Shown one piece after another: positions 36,735-49,400 of a DNA stretch of 64,000 bases. Source of the DNA: Acridotheres tristis (taxonomy: Eukaryota; Chordata; Aves; Passeriformes; Sturnidae); NCBI GenBank assembly GCA_037013685.1, contig CM072908.1, forward strand, positions 3,671,001 to 3,735,000, read 5' to 3'. A model generated the notes under the pieces. The model did not search any database and was not told the DNA's origin. It saw nothing but the letters and a program-made list of their open reading frames with translations. The position numbers and the translations under genes were made by a program. The stretch's first letter is position 1. Each line of letters begins with the position of its first letter.

Positions 36735-38490
36735 AAAATGCCCTTGCATCTGTGTGTGTGTGTGAGTACATGGAGGTGCATGAGAGATTAATCAGATGTG
36801 ATAGAGCATGAAGGGAAATGTTTTTATGAATTGAGCACCAGCTACTCACTGCTCTGTAAATAACTAGGAAAAGCTCTATTTTCTCTCATATTGTTGGTCC
36901 TGGATCAGTTAGCCCACATGGAATTGTGTGGAAATGATATTTCTGCCTGAGCCCCAAATTACTGTGTCTTGGAAGCTTTGCTACAGAGAGTATTCATTTA
37001 CTTTAAACAACAAACTCAGTCCCCTCCCAAACACTGCAATCTGAAAGGCAAAGAGGTGCATTTTAAACACAGGATTTCTAATTCCACTGCATGCAATCCA
37101 TCCTTCCAGCTTCCCTTCCTGCACTGTTTGACACTGGATTCTGGTGATAAACCCAGTGTCACCTGTGTGGCACGTGTCTTCCAAACTAAAAATGCATTTT
37201 GCACAGTGAAATGAATGTCTATGTGTGAAACTGTGCTTGCTAGAAAGAGCCAGCAGCAAACACAGCACTGAAGGAATGCTGGGAGGAGCTGCTGCAACAC
37301 AGAGCTGGGCTGGAACTATGAATATGCAATTAAAAAATCTGGATTTTTCTGTGTTACAGAATTAGGGTGAAAAGGAGCCAAGAAATATCTTTGACAGAAA
37401 CAATGCATCAGCTGGAGTGGAAGTGGGAATGCATTACCATGCCATGCATATGCAATTTGTTTGCCTTACGACTTTTGAATGTTTAACAGGCTCTAGCTGT
37501 AGAAATTAATATTTATTTAAACCATCTGCTGATAACATTTTCTCTCTATTTTTAGAAACATAGAAGGAGCTATAACAATAAATACCTAGAAGCTTATTGC
37601 ATAATCACACTTTCAAAGAAATATTCCCACAAATACTGGGTGAATTAACAGTTCCTGAGATCAGCTGAGGTTGCTCCTTTTTACTTTTTTTTTAGCATGC
37701 AGAGGGGGCTGCCCCACAACTTTAGCAATCTTCCTCTGTCCATCAAATCCAAGGGATGGTATTCCTTGTGTATCACCACCAATGCATTTGTTTCCAAAAT
37801 CCCTGCTGGAAACCAGTTGAAAATCAACAAAGGACAACACTTGGAGCAGCAGGTGGAAGGAGGAGGAAGCAACACCACAGGGTGGGCGTTTGGGGAGCTG
37901 ACGTGCAATGAAAACATGCTGAACTCCCAGAGATGAGCACACTGAGCCCACTCTGACATCCTGCATTTCATTTTGCCAGCACCACTGCATTTTAGAGGTT
38001 TAATTGGTCCTGGGTTAGGTGTAAACAGCCCACACAAGGGAGAGCCTTGACCTTATTTGAACGAGGGAGTCAGTTGGCTCCTTTATTACCTGGATGCCAC
38101 GGACATTGCAGAATTAAAAGAGAAAGAACCTTGCTCCAGCATCTTTTTTTACTACTTTGAAAAAAAGAGGAGCTTCCTCAATACTTCCTCAAGATAGAGG
38201 CTCCTCAAATTTACAAAAAACCCCCAAAAAACTAACTTCTATTTTCCCTGGGTTTTTTTCCTAAATATCAGTGGTAAAGTGCTAAATTATACTTTATTTC
38301 CAAATCACTGAAAATTCAGTATTTGCCCCAGATAATCACTGGAATACTGTATCTGCCAATTCCTGCAAAACGAACTCTCCCAGTTCTCTCCCTGAGAAAA
38401 GGCAAACAGACACCTCATGTTACTGACACAGCCACTGCCATGTGGTCGCAAAGAAAAAGAAGAAGGGTTTAATTTGTTTACAGTTTGTTG
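36735..38490. other. Convergent intergenic region and C1orf174 3' UTR
   Basis: No exon recognised. Minus-strand AATAAA hexamers at 38293-38298 and 38082-38087 are candidate ends for the C1orf174 transcript (193 and about 400 bp beyond its stop). Contains a (TG)7 microsatellite near 36761. The rest is unassigned AT-rich sequence. Confidence 0.4.
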
Positions 38491-40573
38491 TTAGACAACA
38501 TCCTCTTCCTCCTCCTCCTCTTCATCATCATCTTCCTTTGCAATGAAATGGAGTTTCCTGGCTTCTCGCCTGCTCCTCGTCACACTCGGGAGCACAACTG
38601 CTGGGAGATGCTGCAGGGAGAAGATCAAATCAGCAAGGAAAATCTGTGGTGGCAAATGGCAGAACTCCTACCTCCACCAGCTCCCATCCTCCCTCAGCTG
38701 ACACAGGAGCCAACCCTCAGCTTGGGAGCAAGTGGCACAAATCCAAAACTAAAGCTTGGGGCTTTAAGGGGAGTCTGCCCAAACCAGATCACAGGGCTGA
38801 TATTCCTTCCACTGGTGTGTGTGTGAGGAAGATTAGCAGAAGGTAAACAGCCCCCTAAACAAATCCTCACTGCTCCCTAAATATCACAAGAAACACCTAA
38901 AAGATGGCAACATCACTTGCCCCAAAATTATGCTTTGTTAAAGGGATTCAAATTTAAAGCTCTGACCCTTGGATCAGTTCAAAAGCTGAGGTAGACAGAA
39001 ACCAGTTTCCATTCCAAACAATCCCAATGCAGCAGGGCTGGAACCGGCTGATTTCTAAGATCCCTCCAACCCAAGCTCTTCTGTGATTCTGTTAAGAACC
39101 AAAGACCAGCAAAAATCTATTTTGCCAACAATATTGTGTCTCCATAATGTCATTATCAGTAAAAATACCTATCTCATGGAATTGGGCTAAAGAGTCTAAA
39201 TAAGAAATTAATTTAGCTGGGCAAATAATTCCATCTCTGATGGAGACAGTTTATGTGGAGTACAGAGCCCAACAACACTGGTCAAATTCGCCAAGAGTTT
39301 TGAGGCAAATTTTAAGCAGACCAGGGCTGAGTCTAAAGCAAGGAACAGACTCATCATCTCACCAGCTCAACATCCCCAAAGAAGCGGTGCACTGGCATGG
39401 GCTGGTTGCTGTCCTCATCCGAGAGGCAGCTGCTGTGCTCCACGAGCATCGGCCTCCGCGGCTGATCCGTGTCCTCCGAGGGGGCCTCCTCAAAGCTCCC
39501 ACAGCTGCTCTCCCCTTCACTGAACACGTGATAGTGGTGCAGATATCCACCCATTTTTAATGGAGTACCGCTGGATTTCACTGCGTGTGGCTCCAGAGAA
39601 ACACCACACTCCTTTTCCTGCTTCCCTTCATCAGTCTCTGGAATGCTTTCATCTTTTTCCTGTTGGATTATACTGCTGTCTCCTGGATCTTCTGAAGCTC
39701 CATCCCCATCAGATGTTTTAGGTGTTTCCCCCAGCGCAGCAAGGTTTCCACTTTCACATGTGAGTCCCTCTAGCTCTGATTTTACACTGCTTTCTTCACA
39801 TTTCATCCTCTTTGTGGGCTGTCCTTCGGCACCTTCATGTGATGAACACTGTTAGAAAAAAAGACAAGATCCTAAAGCTCACTTGAAACAAAATAAAATC
39901 ACCTTATCTCTTTAGTTGAAAAGCTGGCGTTGGAACAGAAGGGCTCCATCACAGAAGTGGCATTTTGATCCAAACCTTCTAAGAAAAGCAATTAGTAGAA
40001 AGTGCATGTAAAGAGAGGAAAAGAGGAACAGCTAGCTTACATAAACCACAATGTACAGACCATCACCAGCAAGCGAACACTTTGCTCAGAGAAAAACTAG
40101 CACCGTACGAGGTCAATCACCATGTTCTTATTTTCTTAAGGATGATGGGAATTACTGTGCCAGGCCTGACTGTTATCACCCTGTTAGAACGAGCAGCTAA
40201 ATCTGCTCTGTATTTCTGCACTGGCACAGACAACATCGTGGGAGGAGCGGGAATAAATTTACCTAAATTCTCCTGATAAATCCCACATGGTGATGCTCAG
40301 ATTGTAGCTGTTAATAATTACCTGCGATCCCCCCCCATTCTGTGATCACCTGGCTCCGCGGCCTTTCCCCCTCCACGCCACCACCCCACCCAGCCGCGTC
40401 CCCCATACCGGGCTCTCCGTGCCAGCTGCTTCCCCCGCGGGCTGTGCGGGGTCGGCTGCCGGGGCTGCTTTGGCGGAGCGCCGGGCCCGGTGCCGGTGCC
40501 GTGGCCGGGCCGGGCGAGCGGGGCCGCGGGTGTCCGAGCGCCCCGGGCCCCTCGCCGCGCCGCCCGCCGCCAT
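38491..40573 (-). CDS. C1orf174: UPF0688 protein C1orf174 homologue
   Basis: Three coding exons: 40573-40409, 39848-39363 and 38610-38491. All junctions are phase 0, giving 256 residues (human about 243). This is a nuclear, largely disordered protein of unknown function. The conserved core is DEDSNQPMPVHRFFGDVELV at the end of exon 2, followed in the last exon by SRREARKLHFIAKED and an acidic C-terminal run (Asp/Glu, about 10 residues). The N-terminal exon is Arg/Ala/Pro-rich and poorly conserved, but the open frame, the clean GT donor and the CpG island support it. ATG 40573 was chosen because it is in frame with exon 2. Another ATG at 40604 is out of frame and would overlap the start if included in the mRNA. 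Convergent with DFFB, as in human. Confidence 0.9.
39030..39095 (+). mobile_element. CR1 LINE 3' terminal fragment
   Basis: Plus-orientation CR1 terminus: ctggaaccggctgatttcta, then cctccaacccaagctcttct and gtgattctg. Located in C1orf174 intron 2. Confidence 0.7.
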
Positions 40574-40620
40574 CTTGGGCCGCGCGCGGGCCCGCGCTCG
40601 CCATCTTGTGGAGCTCCGTG
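40350..40620 (-). promoter_or_regulatory. CpG-island promoter of C1orf174 with two YY1-type sites
   Basis: A GC-rich block over exon 1. On the minus strand AAGATGGCGGC occurs at 40566-40576 and a near copy AAGATGGCGAG at 40597-40607. This is the YY1 consensus, which is known to sit just downstream of many TSSs and to contain the start codon. The first site includes the proposed ATG. Confidence 0.65.
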
Positions 40621-41010
40621 AAGGAGCCCCGGGCACCGGGCAAAGGGAGCCGGGTATCGGGCAGAGGGCACCGGGCAAAGGGATCCGGGCACCGGGCAAA
40701 GGGAGCCGGGCAAAGGGATCCGGGCACCGGGCAAAGGGATCCGCGTATCGGGCAAAGGGCACCGGGCAAAGGGAGCCGGGTATCGGGAAAAGGGCACCGA
40801 GCAAAGGGATCCGGGTATCGGGCAAAGGGCACCGAGCAAAGGGATCCGGGTATCGGGCAAAGGGCACCGGGCAAAGGGATCCGCTTATCGGGCAAAGGGC
40901 ACCGGGCAAAGGGATCCGGGTATCGGGAAAAGGGCACCGGGCAAAGGGATCCGGGTACCGGGCAAAGGGCACCGAGCAAAGGCCTCCAGGCAAGGGGCCC
41001 CAGGCACCGA
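40620..41010. repeat. 18/36-bp minisatellite upstream of C1orf174
   Basis: More than 20 tandem units of about 18 bp, alternating caccgggcaaagggatcc and gggtatcgggcaaaggg so that a 36-bp higher-order period is visible. It starts directly at the 5' side of the C1orf174 CpG promoter, within about 20 bp of the upstream YY1-type site. Spurious long frames cross it on both strands. Confidence 0.95.
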
Positions 41011-41154
41011 GCAAAGGGCAAACGGCCTCATCCCAGCCAGTAAGGGTGGGGAGCCCACGGCCCTCATGCACAGCAGCCCCTAACTCGGACCACAGACAGC
41101 ATCACCTTAACAGAAGTTTTGTCAAAGTGAGCACAAAGCAGCTTGTCACGGGTC

Positions 41155-41290
41155 ACAGAATGGGGTAGGTTGGAAGAGACCTTGAAGATCACCCAGTGCC
41201 ACCCCCTTCCATGGGCAAGGACACCTTCCACTATCACAGGTTGCTTCAAGTCCCATCCAACCTGGCCTTGGACACTTCCAGGGATCCAGA
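41155..41290 (-). mobile_element. CR1 LINE fragment, part 1 (interrupted by LTR)
   Basis: Reverse-orientation CR1: cacagaatggggtaggttgg, gacaccttccactatcacag and ggccttggacacttccaggg. The CR1 sequence stops at gggat (about 41285) and resumes at 41964 with gaggcaggcacagcttctct. Confidence 0.9.
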
Positions 41291-41963
41291 TGTTATAAAT
41301 TACTTTAATGTTTGGGGGCGGAGTTGGGGATAATTAATTGATAATTGATAACTGTAAATGTTCCTAGATACAAGTTTGTCACCACCAGGTTGTTGTTTGT
41401 TAACTGTTTGTTTGTTAATGCTTTATGTTTCTGTAAACTGTAAATGTTCCTGGTTGACTGTCCTTTCCCTTTCCCAGTACCTACCTTGTATCCATGCCCA
41501 GCCATAATGCTCCTAGTTGTTTCTCCCTGCCTGGTTCCCGTACCTGTGCTTGGTGTCCACACCCACCTCCCCTGTTCCCATTTAAATGAGATGCACCTGC
41601 AAGTGCTCATGGGACACTGTCAGAGTTCAAAACCCCTAAAACAATGAGCCCAAATAACATCTGGAATTGAAAATAGTGTTTCCAGGTCAGGAAACTAGTG
41701 GACCATCGGGAGCTGCTTTGTCCCGTCGCCGTGACCCACAGCACCTGACCACCATTACCTCCCTTGACTATGAGGCAGAATTGTTTTCTAATGGAGGATT
41801 GAAGGCCCAGGTCTGCCCAAGCACAAAGCTGCACCCCTTCTCCTTTCAATCGTCCAGTTGGAACAGCCAGCGGTGTGTGCAGCCCTTGGGGTTCCCTACC
41901 CAAAGCTGACTTTTAATAAAGGCCTCGCAAAGGAGCAGGTGTCGTGACCCATTTTATTATACA
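41291..41963 (+). mobile_element. Solo LTR-like endogenous retroviral element nested in CR1
   Basis: A 673-bp insert splits one CR1 copy. It begins TGTTATAA and ends TTATACA, so the ends are the TG...CA short inverted termini of retroviral LTRs. AATAAA (41915-41920) lies about 45 bp before the 3' end, and a TTTAAAT box is near 41580. No open gag, pol or env sequence is present, so it is a solo LTR rather than a provirus. I could not read an unambiguous target-site duplication. Confidence 0.75.
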
Positions 41964-42200
41964 GAGGCAGGCACAGCTTCTCTGAGCACCCTGTGCCACG
42001 GCCTCCCCACCCTTGCAGCCAAGAATTTCTTCCCAACACACAATCTGAACCTACTCTCTATCAGTTTAAACCCATTCTTCCTTGTCCTGTCACTACATGC
42101 TTTGATAAATAGCCTTGCCTCATCTTTCCTATAAGTTCCCTTCAAGTATCGGAAGGCTGCAATTACAGTTTCTGAAGGGAACTTACCTCCCTCCTGGCTG
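41964..42200 (-). mobile_element. CR1 LINE fragment, part 2 (interrupted by LTR)
   Basis: Continuation of the CR1 copy from 41155-41290: ggcacagcttctctgagcac, agccaagaatttcttcccaa and ccttgtcctgtcactacatg segments. Confidence 0.85.
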
Positions 42201-44414
42201 CAGCTTGGGGAAAAACTCAACCCCATCCTGCCTGAGAACTATGTAGCTTATAAACATTTGAAATCGTTTGCTTCCCATTGTGTCTCACTCTGGAGCAGCG
42301 CTCGCTCCCATTCAAGACGTGGTCGGAGAGTTATTATTCAGATGTTCTTCTCTCTGCTTTTCACAGCCCTCAGGGAACAAATTATGTCAGTAACTCAAAT
42401 CCCTCTTTAACTTCAAGGACTCTGAGGGTAGCAGATGAATTTCTGTGTAGTAAAGCACCCAGATTTAAGTACGTAATTATCCTGTCTGATGTTCCTGGGG
42501 AGGTGCTGCAGGGAGCGATGGCAGGTACCGGTGCCCTGACGGCCACGTCCCCGCGATGGGGCCCGTGGGCTCCATCCATCACATTAAACACAGCTCCTTT
42601 TCCAGTTAATTCAGTGCTTTGGGGATGCTGTGGGGATTTTTATAATTCTGTCCATCTGAGGGCACAGGAGCTTGTTTCTTTATAGCAGCCTTTAATGTTC
42701 TTGCTCATTGCAGAGTCGTCCCACGAGTCTCAGTGGTACCTGCGCTCCTCCATCCAACTTGGCTGATTAAATGCTTGTCCATTCAGCCTGGCCTTAAAAA
42801 ACAGAAGCAACAATTTAAATTGCAGAAATAAAGTGGCAAGACTGTACCTATGGGGATATTCAAGAAATACATTTTTTCTCAAAAGTATAAAATCCCCCAG
42901 TTAAATTGTGCAGGATTGGAGATTCGCCTGCACGTTGTTGTGCAATTTCCCTCAGTGCTCAGGGTCCGTCTGTGCTTTGTTCTCCGGGTGAGATAATTCA
43001 TATTCTTCTCCAAAGCCTCCTCGACTTACTCCACTCTCTCACAGTGATGTTGCTTGCAGCCATGGAATACAGATGATTGTTTTTATTAGGCAGTGAAAAC
43101 TTATACTGTCTTGTAAACAGCCGCAGACTAAAACTGGCTGAAAAGCAGCATTTCTGCAGCTGGAAAACGTGGTTCTTGTTTTAATTTCCACAACAAACTG
43201 AAAATAGTAAGGAAAATTTAATGTTGACAATTCTAATAAATACTTTTCACAACACTGTATGATTCTTGGGTTTTATGCTGCTTTGGAAAGCTGATGTGTC
43301 TGAGTACTGAGAACGGGGAGACAAAGCCCTGAGCAGTCCTGTGGCCTTTGTGACCTGGTGTGGAGTGAGGTACACAACTACAAACACATGAGGCTCTGTG
43401 GGGTGGCCTTGGACATTTGCAAGGGACATAGAAGCTTAGATGGAGCTGGGATGGCAGGACTCCCTCCAGAGCTCTCATGTCACGCTCACTCTCTACTCCC
43501 CTTTAATCACGTTATTTTGGGGGCAGGTGGTGACAATTTCACAGCTGCAGATGTTTGCTGCATATTCTGAAATACGGCCAAGATAAAAACTGTCACATAG
43601 CGCAGGAAGCACCCGGGAGAGACTGCACATCCCTCTGAGATCCGTCCGCATCTCAGCAGCAGTGACTCCCAAGTGACTTGAAAGACGACAGGGGGACTGC
43701 CAACAGCCAACAGCCCTCAGAGAGAATCAGAGCAGCACGAGCTATTTACATTAAACCCACATTTCCACATGAAAGGGGGCTTATTCTCAGTATTAGAAAA
43801 AATGGGTTATGTTCGAATCTGTTGTCTAAGCAGGCAGGCAAGAAAAAATAAAAAGAAGGTTTTGTGAGCTCCATCATTCCTGTGAAAACTGGCGGCTCTG
43901 CAGCAGCAGCTGATGAGCTTATGGAGCAGGAAGGGAGAGCCGGGCTGTGAAACTCGATGTGCAAATGAGCTTCTTGCAGCACTTGTCTCTGCGCCTGTCA
44001 CTTGCACCAGTGTCCCTGTCTGTTATAATCCTCCCAGTTCGTTTGGCTAAACAGGACTGACATGCCAGGGACAGCAGCCAAAAAAAAATGTTGCCTGTAA
44101 ACATGCTGGCTGTTAACTGTTGAATGTGAGGTCTGCCGTAGTGAACAGCCATCCGTCAGGAGCACTGGCTGGCCTTTTCCTGCCGTGGGAAAGGTGGGTT
44201 GGGTTCAAGTGCCTGAGTTCTTCTGGGGAGAAATCTGAAGGAGTATCCACTTCCCAATAACCAGGACCAGGAGCCTTGCTGCCTGCTGCATCCTTTTGTC
44301 TTCCTCCTCTTCCTCCTGAGCCTGAAGAGTTGGTCTTGTCTTGAAGATTTGAAGAAAAAATGTTTAGCTCCTGTTCCCTTCCATCACATAATATTGTCGT
44401 GCCAGCTCAGGTAA
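42201..44414. other. Gene-free intergenic sequence
   Basis: No exons, RNA genes or clear transposons seen. The subregions about 42780-43250 and 43740-44140 are of balanced composition, low in CpG and free of recognised repeats, and resemble conserved non-coding DNA. This is an impression only. Confidence 0.35.
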
Positions 44415-44558
44415 TGTTGGTGAGCATTGAGGCTGGATGGGGCTCTGAGCAACCTGGTCTAAGGAAGGTGTCCTTTCCCATGGCAGGAGCTAGAACTGGA
44501 TGATCTTTAAGGTCCCTTTTAAGCCAAACCATTCTGCAGTTCCATGATTCCATGAACT
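44415..44558 (+). mobile_element. CR1 LINE 3' fragment
   Basis: Plus orientation: ggatggggctctgagcaacc, ggaaggtgtcctttcccatg, actggatgatctttaaggtc and ccattctgcagttccatgat. This is the typical CR1 3' end. Confidence 0.9.
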
Positions 44559-45479
44559 GCCAGTTTTGGGCTCCCAGAGACACTGTCTCCTGGGAAATTC
44601 TCTGGGAGTCAATACCCCATCTAGAACTGAATATTCACAAAGATCTGCAGCCCTCCAGTGCAGCTGTCCTGAGGATCTTTGCACCACTCACATGGAATAA
44701 ACCCCTCATTTCCAACACAGAGGAGTGCTCACATTAGGAGGTGGTGAGCCTTGACACAGAAATCACAGAGAATTTACGGTACATAGTGAAACTTTATGCT
44801 TGCCATGTGAGAAATCTCTTTGAGTCTTATTTTGGATTGCTTGCAAGTGTTTTATCAAGGACCAAACGTGGAAAGGCAGTATCTGAAGAAATTAATTAAC
44901 ACGACAGAGCTGTACGTGGGCTTTGTGAGAAAGAGCAACAAAGAGGAAACCTGTGACATTCGTTAATGACAAACTGTAAGGAAGATCAGAGAACAGCGAA
45001 TGCAGAGAACCCAGCCCAGGCTCGGGGTTTGCAATTCCTATCTGAGGGGCTCTTTGGCACTGGGCTTCCCATGATGGGTACAGCTGGATACCCTGCAGCC
45101 CTGCCAGGACTCTTCCCCAAACCCTTGCCTGGAGCCCTCCTGCTCATACTCTTGTCCCCCTGCTACCGATGCACTTCTAGTAACAATCTCTAGTGTTTAC
45201 CTGTCAAATCCTTCCCAAGGGACCTCCAAACACTGCCCAGTGAATTCCACCTGCCCCAGGTCTCCTGCCCTCCCTAAAGCCCCTCTTGCTCTTGGCATAT
45301 TGATTTTTAAAGCGTTTCACAAACCACAGGTAAATCTCTCCCAGCACAAAGCGTCTCACTGGGTCCAAATCTTTACCTTTGCTTCAGGAGACTGATTACA
45401 TGGATTTTAATGATTTACTGGCAACTTGGCTTGGCTGTTAGAAAGCATCAGCTACAAAAACCTTTTCCTGTCTCCATTT
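44559..45479. other. Gene-free intergenic sequence
   Basis: No gene seen. About 44740-44960 is AT-rich single-copy sequence with no repeat signature and is a candidate conserved element. The rest is unremarkable. Confidence 0.35.
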
Positions 45480-45915
<436 letters not shown>

Positions 45916-46009
45916 ACAGGAGGGACAAGGAGTTCTCTCTGGTTCTCACGGGGGAGGCTCAGCCCCCACCAAGCCTGTCTGCCCTCCTGCCAGGAGCCCA
46001 AACCAGAGA

Positions 46010-46400
46010 CACCCAGGACGGTTGGGGTTGGAGGGATGTTCGGGCTTATCCTGTTCCGACCCCCTTGCCATGGGCAGGGACACGTTCCACTATCCCAGGT
46101 TGCTCCAAGCCCTGTTCAACCTGGCCTTGGACACTTCCAGGGATGGGGCAGCCACAGCTTCCCTGGGCACCCTGTGCCAAGCCTCACCACCCTCACAGGG
46201 AAGAATTTCTCGCTAAAATCTAATTTGTATTTCCCTTCTTTTAGTTTAAAGCCATGGCCCCTTTTCCTGTCACTCCATGCCCTTGTCCATTGTCCTCTCC
46301 AGCTCTCCTGGAGTTCCTTTAGGCACTGGAAGGAGTTCTAAGGTCTCCTCAGAACCTCCTGTTCTCCCGGCTGGATACCTCCAGTTCTCCCAGCCTGTCT
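46010..46400 (-). mobile_element. CR1 LINE 3' fragment
   Basis: Reverse-orientation CR1: acggttggggttggagggat, gggcagggacacgttccact, ggccttggacacttccaggg and ctcacagggaagaatttctc, continuing into ctttaggcactggaagg. Confidence 0.9.
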
Positions 46401-49400
46401 CCATGGGAGAGATGCCCAGATTTTGCCTGGTTGCTTTGCTGGGCACCCCAGCGAGCTGGGGCAGTTGTGTTCTGCAGCTCTGAGTGTGCTGCTCCCAGCT
46501 GGCACAGAGGATCTCAGGAACAAACAGCTTCTCCTTGTTTCCTCTAGCCCCCCCTTCCTGCAGGTAGCTGAGCCTGGTCCTGGCATTGCCACCCTGCCCA
46601 GCTGTCAGAGGGACAGGCTGGGAACACCACAGTCAGCAAGGCTGAACTTCATCCAAAAGCTGAGCCCAGGCTGCTCTCAGCATAATTTGCTTAGTTAGAT
46701 TTAAAATAATAATAATTTAAAAATGCCCTTCCTCTGTCCTACATGCCAGTGAACATCAGGCTCACTGAGCCCCAGCCTGATTTTCCACCGGTGACAGGTA
46801 ACATTTTGGTGAGTGTTGTACATTATTTAATACCATATCTTTGAGGAGATAAAAATTCTTTGAGTGAATGCAAGTGTCTTCTCTACACACCTGACAAGGA
46901 TGGAAGTGGCTGTTTTACACAAGGCTCATTAAATATAAACCCACCATGTTGACTTCAGCATCTTAAATTACTTAAGCCAATGTAATGGGATAAATATTTG
47001 ATGGTGAATTTTATTAAATTTCCACCACTATTATGTTACTGCTAAAAATACAAAGATTTCTTTAAAGCCTGCTTGGTGGTCTCCAAAGGCAGATGATTGG
47101 AAATCTGACTCAAAACCTGCCTGCAGGGATTGCTTTGGAGATGGGAATGAATTATCTGCTTCCCTCCGTCCTCTGCAGGTAACAGCAGATTCTTCCTGCT
47201 CCCATCAGGGATTAGTCAGCCCCTGAAAATAGCGACAGTAGCCCGGGCCAGCCCAGAGCTGTGGGAGGGCACCAAGGCTGTGCCCACCAAGGCTGGCTCT
47301 GCACGGGATAACCCTTGGGAGCAGCGTGGGGAGGCAGGGAGTGTCCCACAGGAGGATCACTGCGGGCTGGCTGCTTTCAGATGTTGATCAGATTTGATCT
47401 CAGCATCGTGGTTGTCTCCTCTCCCAGCTTCTGCACTTTGCAGCTGTGCTTGGAAGGCAGAATGGAACAGAGGCATCGTGGTGTGGTGGGAAATCACCCA
47501 AGAAATGAGCACCTGCACAAGCTGTGTGCCCCAGATCTGGAGGGGACGGGGCACTGTCCCTGCAGAGCCGATGGTGTGGGCTGGGCTGGGGTCACCTCGG
47601 GGAGCACTCACAGCCGCTCTGCCAGCCATGCAGAAAGGGAAATCCGTCGAGGGAATGAAAAGAGGACATCACCAGGATGTTTTTAAACTCTGATTTGACA
47701 AAACTCTACCAGATTTTCTCTCATTAGCAGTTCCCTCTGAACGCAGCTTGAGGTGAGACCTACCTTTCAGCAGAGCTGTGGCCCACACCAGAGCCCCATC
47801 CAAAAGTGCTGCCCCATGAATCAGTAGCACATCTCGAGTCAGAGCACAGCAAGTTGTGCAGTCCTGAGTCTATAAATATTTCTGTTTGCCTTTGAAAGGA
47901 TTGCTGCACAGTGGCACTTTCTCTCCTTGTCACATAATTAACTCTTGCTCACTTTCTGTCACTTGTCTTGCAATAATTCAATATTTAAAGTTTAAAGCCC
48001 CTCAACAATTTCATTCTTGGCATTTAAGAGTCACCAATTTCTGAACAGAGGAAATCTCCCAGGACAGAGCTGGTCTAAGCAAAGGCACATGCCCATGGAT
48101 GAGCACCTGAGATGGATAAAACAGCTGGGCCAGGTGGCATTTTCTTAGCAGAGCAAGAAGCCATCAGCATTTTCCTGAAGAGTTGTCTCTTTCCCTGGTA
48201 TCCTACAGAAGAGGGAGTTTAAGCCACTCCAGGAATCTCATCACAGTTCAGTAGCTCCCTGAATTAAAAAAGGATAATTGCAGCTGAAACACCCTGGAGC
48301 AGGGCCATGGAACAGGCTATTGAGGTCAGTCTCTTGTCCACTCTCACGACTTCTTTCAGAACCAGAGCAAACTCTGTGCCAAAAGATCCCCACTTTGATT
48401 TATTTCTTTTTACCACTCCAGTTCCCAGTTCCCAGAAGTTCCCAGTGCCAGAGGTTACGTGTAAAGAGCTGTAACTGCCCCTCAGAGAGGACCTTCTACC
48501 AGTGAGGATCCTCAGACAGCATCTATCTTCAGAAGAGCAGGAAAAAACAATCAGAGGAGACATGTTCTGTTCATGCAACAGCAAGCAATATTGTTCCATT
48601 GGTAGGAATCACACTAGGACAGCAGCTCCAGTGGCCCAGAGCGCCACGCTCTTACACATTCCTTCCAACTGGGGACTGCAGTGCAACAGGAGTAACTCCG
48701 TTATCAGCCCTGGGAGGCTCTGGTAATGAACCCACATCCTCATTACAATCTGTTTAAGTATTTCCTACATCAGGTATTGCCTCCATCAAGCATCGCTGCT
48801 GATCTCCTGTGTCCCGACTCTTTTGAAGCAGGTTTTTCAGGAGCAGCTCCATTACACGATGCTACAGCTCTGAGTCATCTCCCACCTCTCCACGGGGCTG
48901 GTTCCGTGCCTTTGTCATCTGCACTGCTTGCATCCTGCACAGAAGATGTCACACAACTGTCCAGACACCATCCCAGTGTGTAATAGCTGCTCTTCAGAGA
49001 CAGATTAATCATGTAAGTGGAGAAAGACTTCAGCCAGGCACTCCTGCTCAAGCAGCACATTTCTAGGGCTCTTTTCTGCGTGTACTGATAGTGCTTAATG
49101 CTTAACACAGAGTCAGAATTAAAAACCGCCCAGGAAGAGGGTTTAGGGCTCAGAGCATTCTAACAACACTGTCACAGAGCCAGAAACTTGACTGCCACAT
49201 CTTCCTGTCCCTTTCTGTACTTCTTCCCAGGGCAGAGGGGTGACTAATGTAATACCAATCCTCCCAGGTTCCAGTAGAAGTGCCTTGCTGTCTTCTTAAC
49301 ATTGTCGTGGATAATTTTCTTCACTACATGACCCTTGCTGGTTATCCTTTTCAGCTAAAAATACCTGCTCCTCACATGTCGGTCTGGTGGGCAGGAGCTG

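Noticed and set aside
40311..41168. Long open frames on both strands across the C1orf174 promoter
   Set aside because: They run through the 18/36-bp minisatellite. Only the 165-nt portion 40573-40409 fits the gene model.
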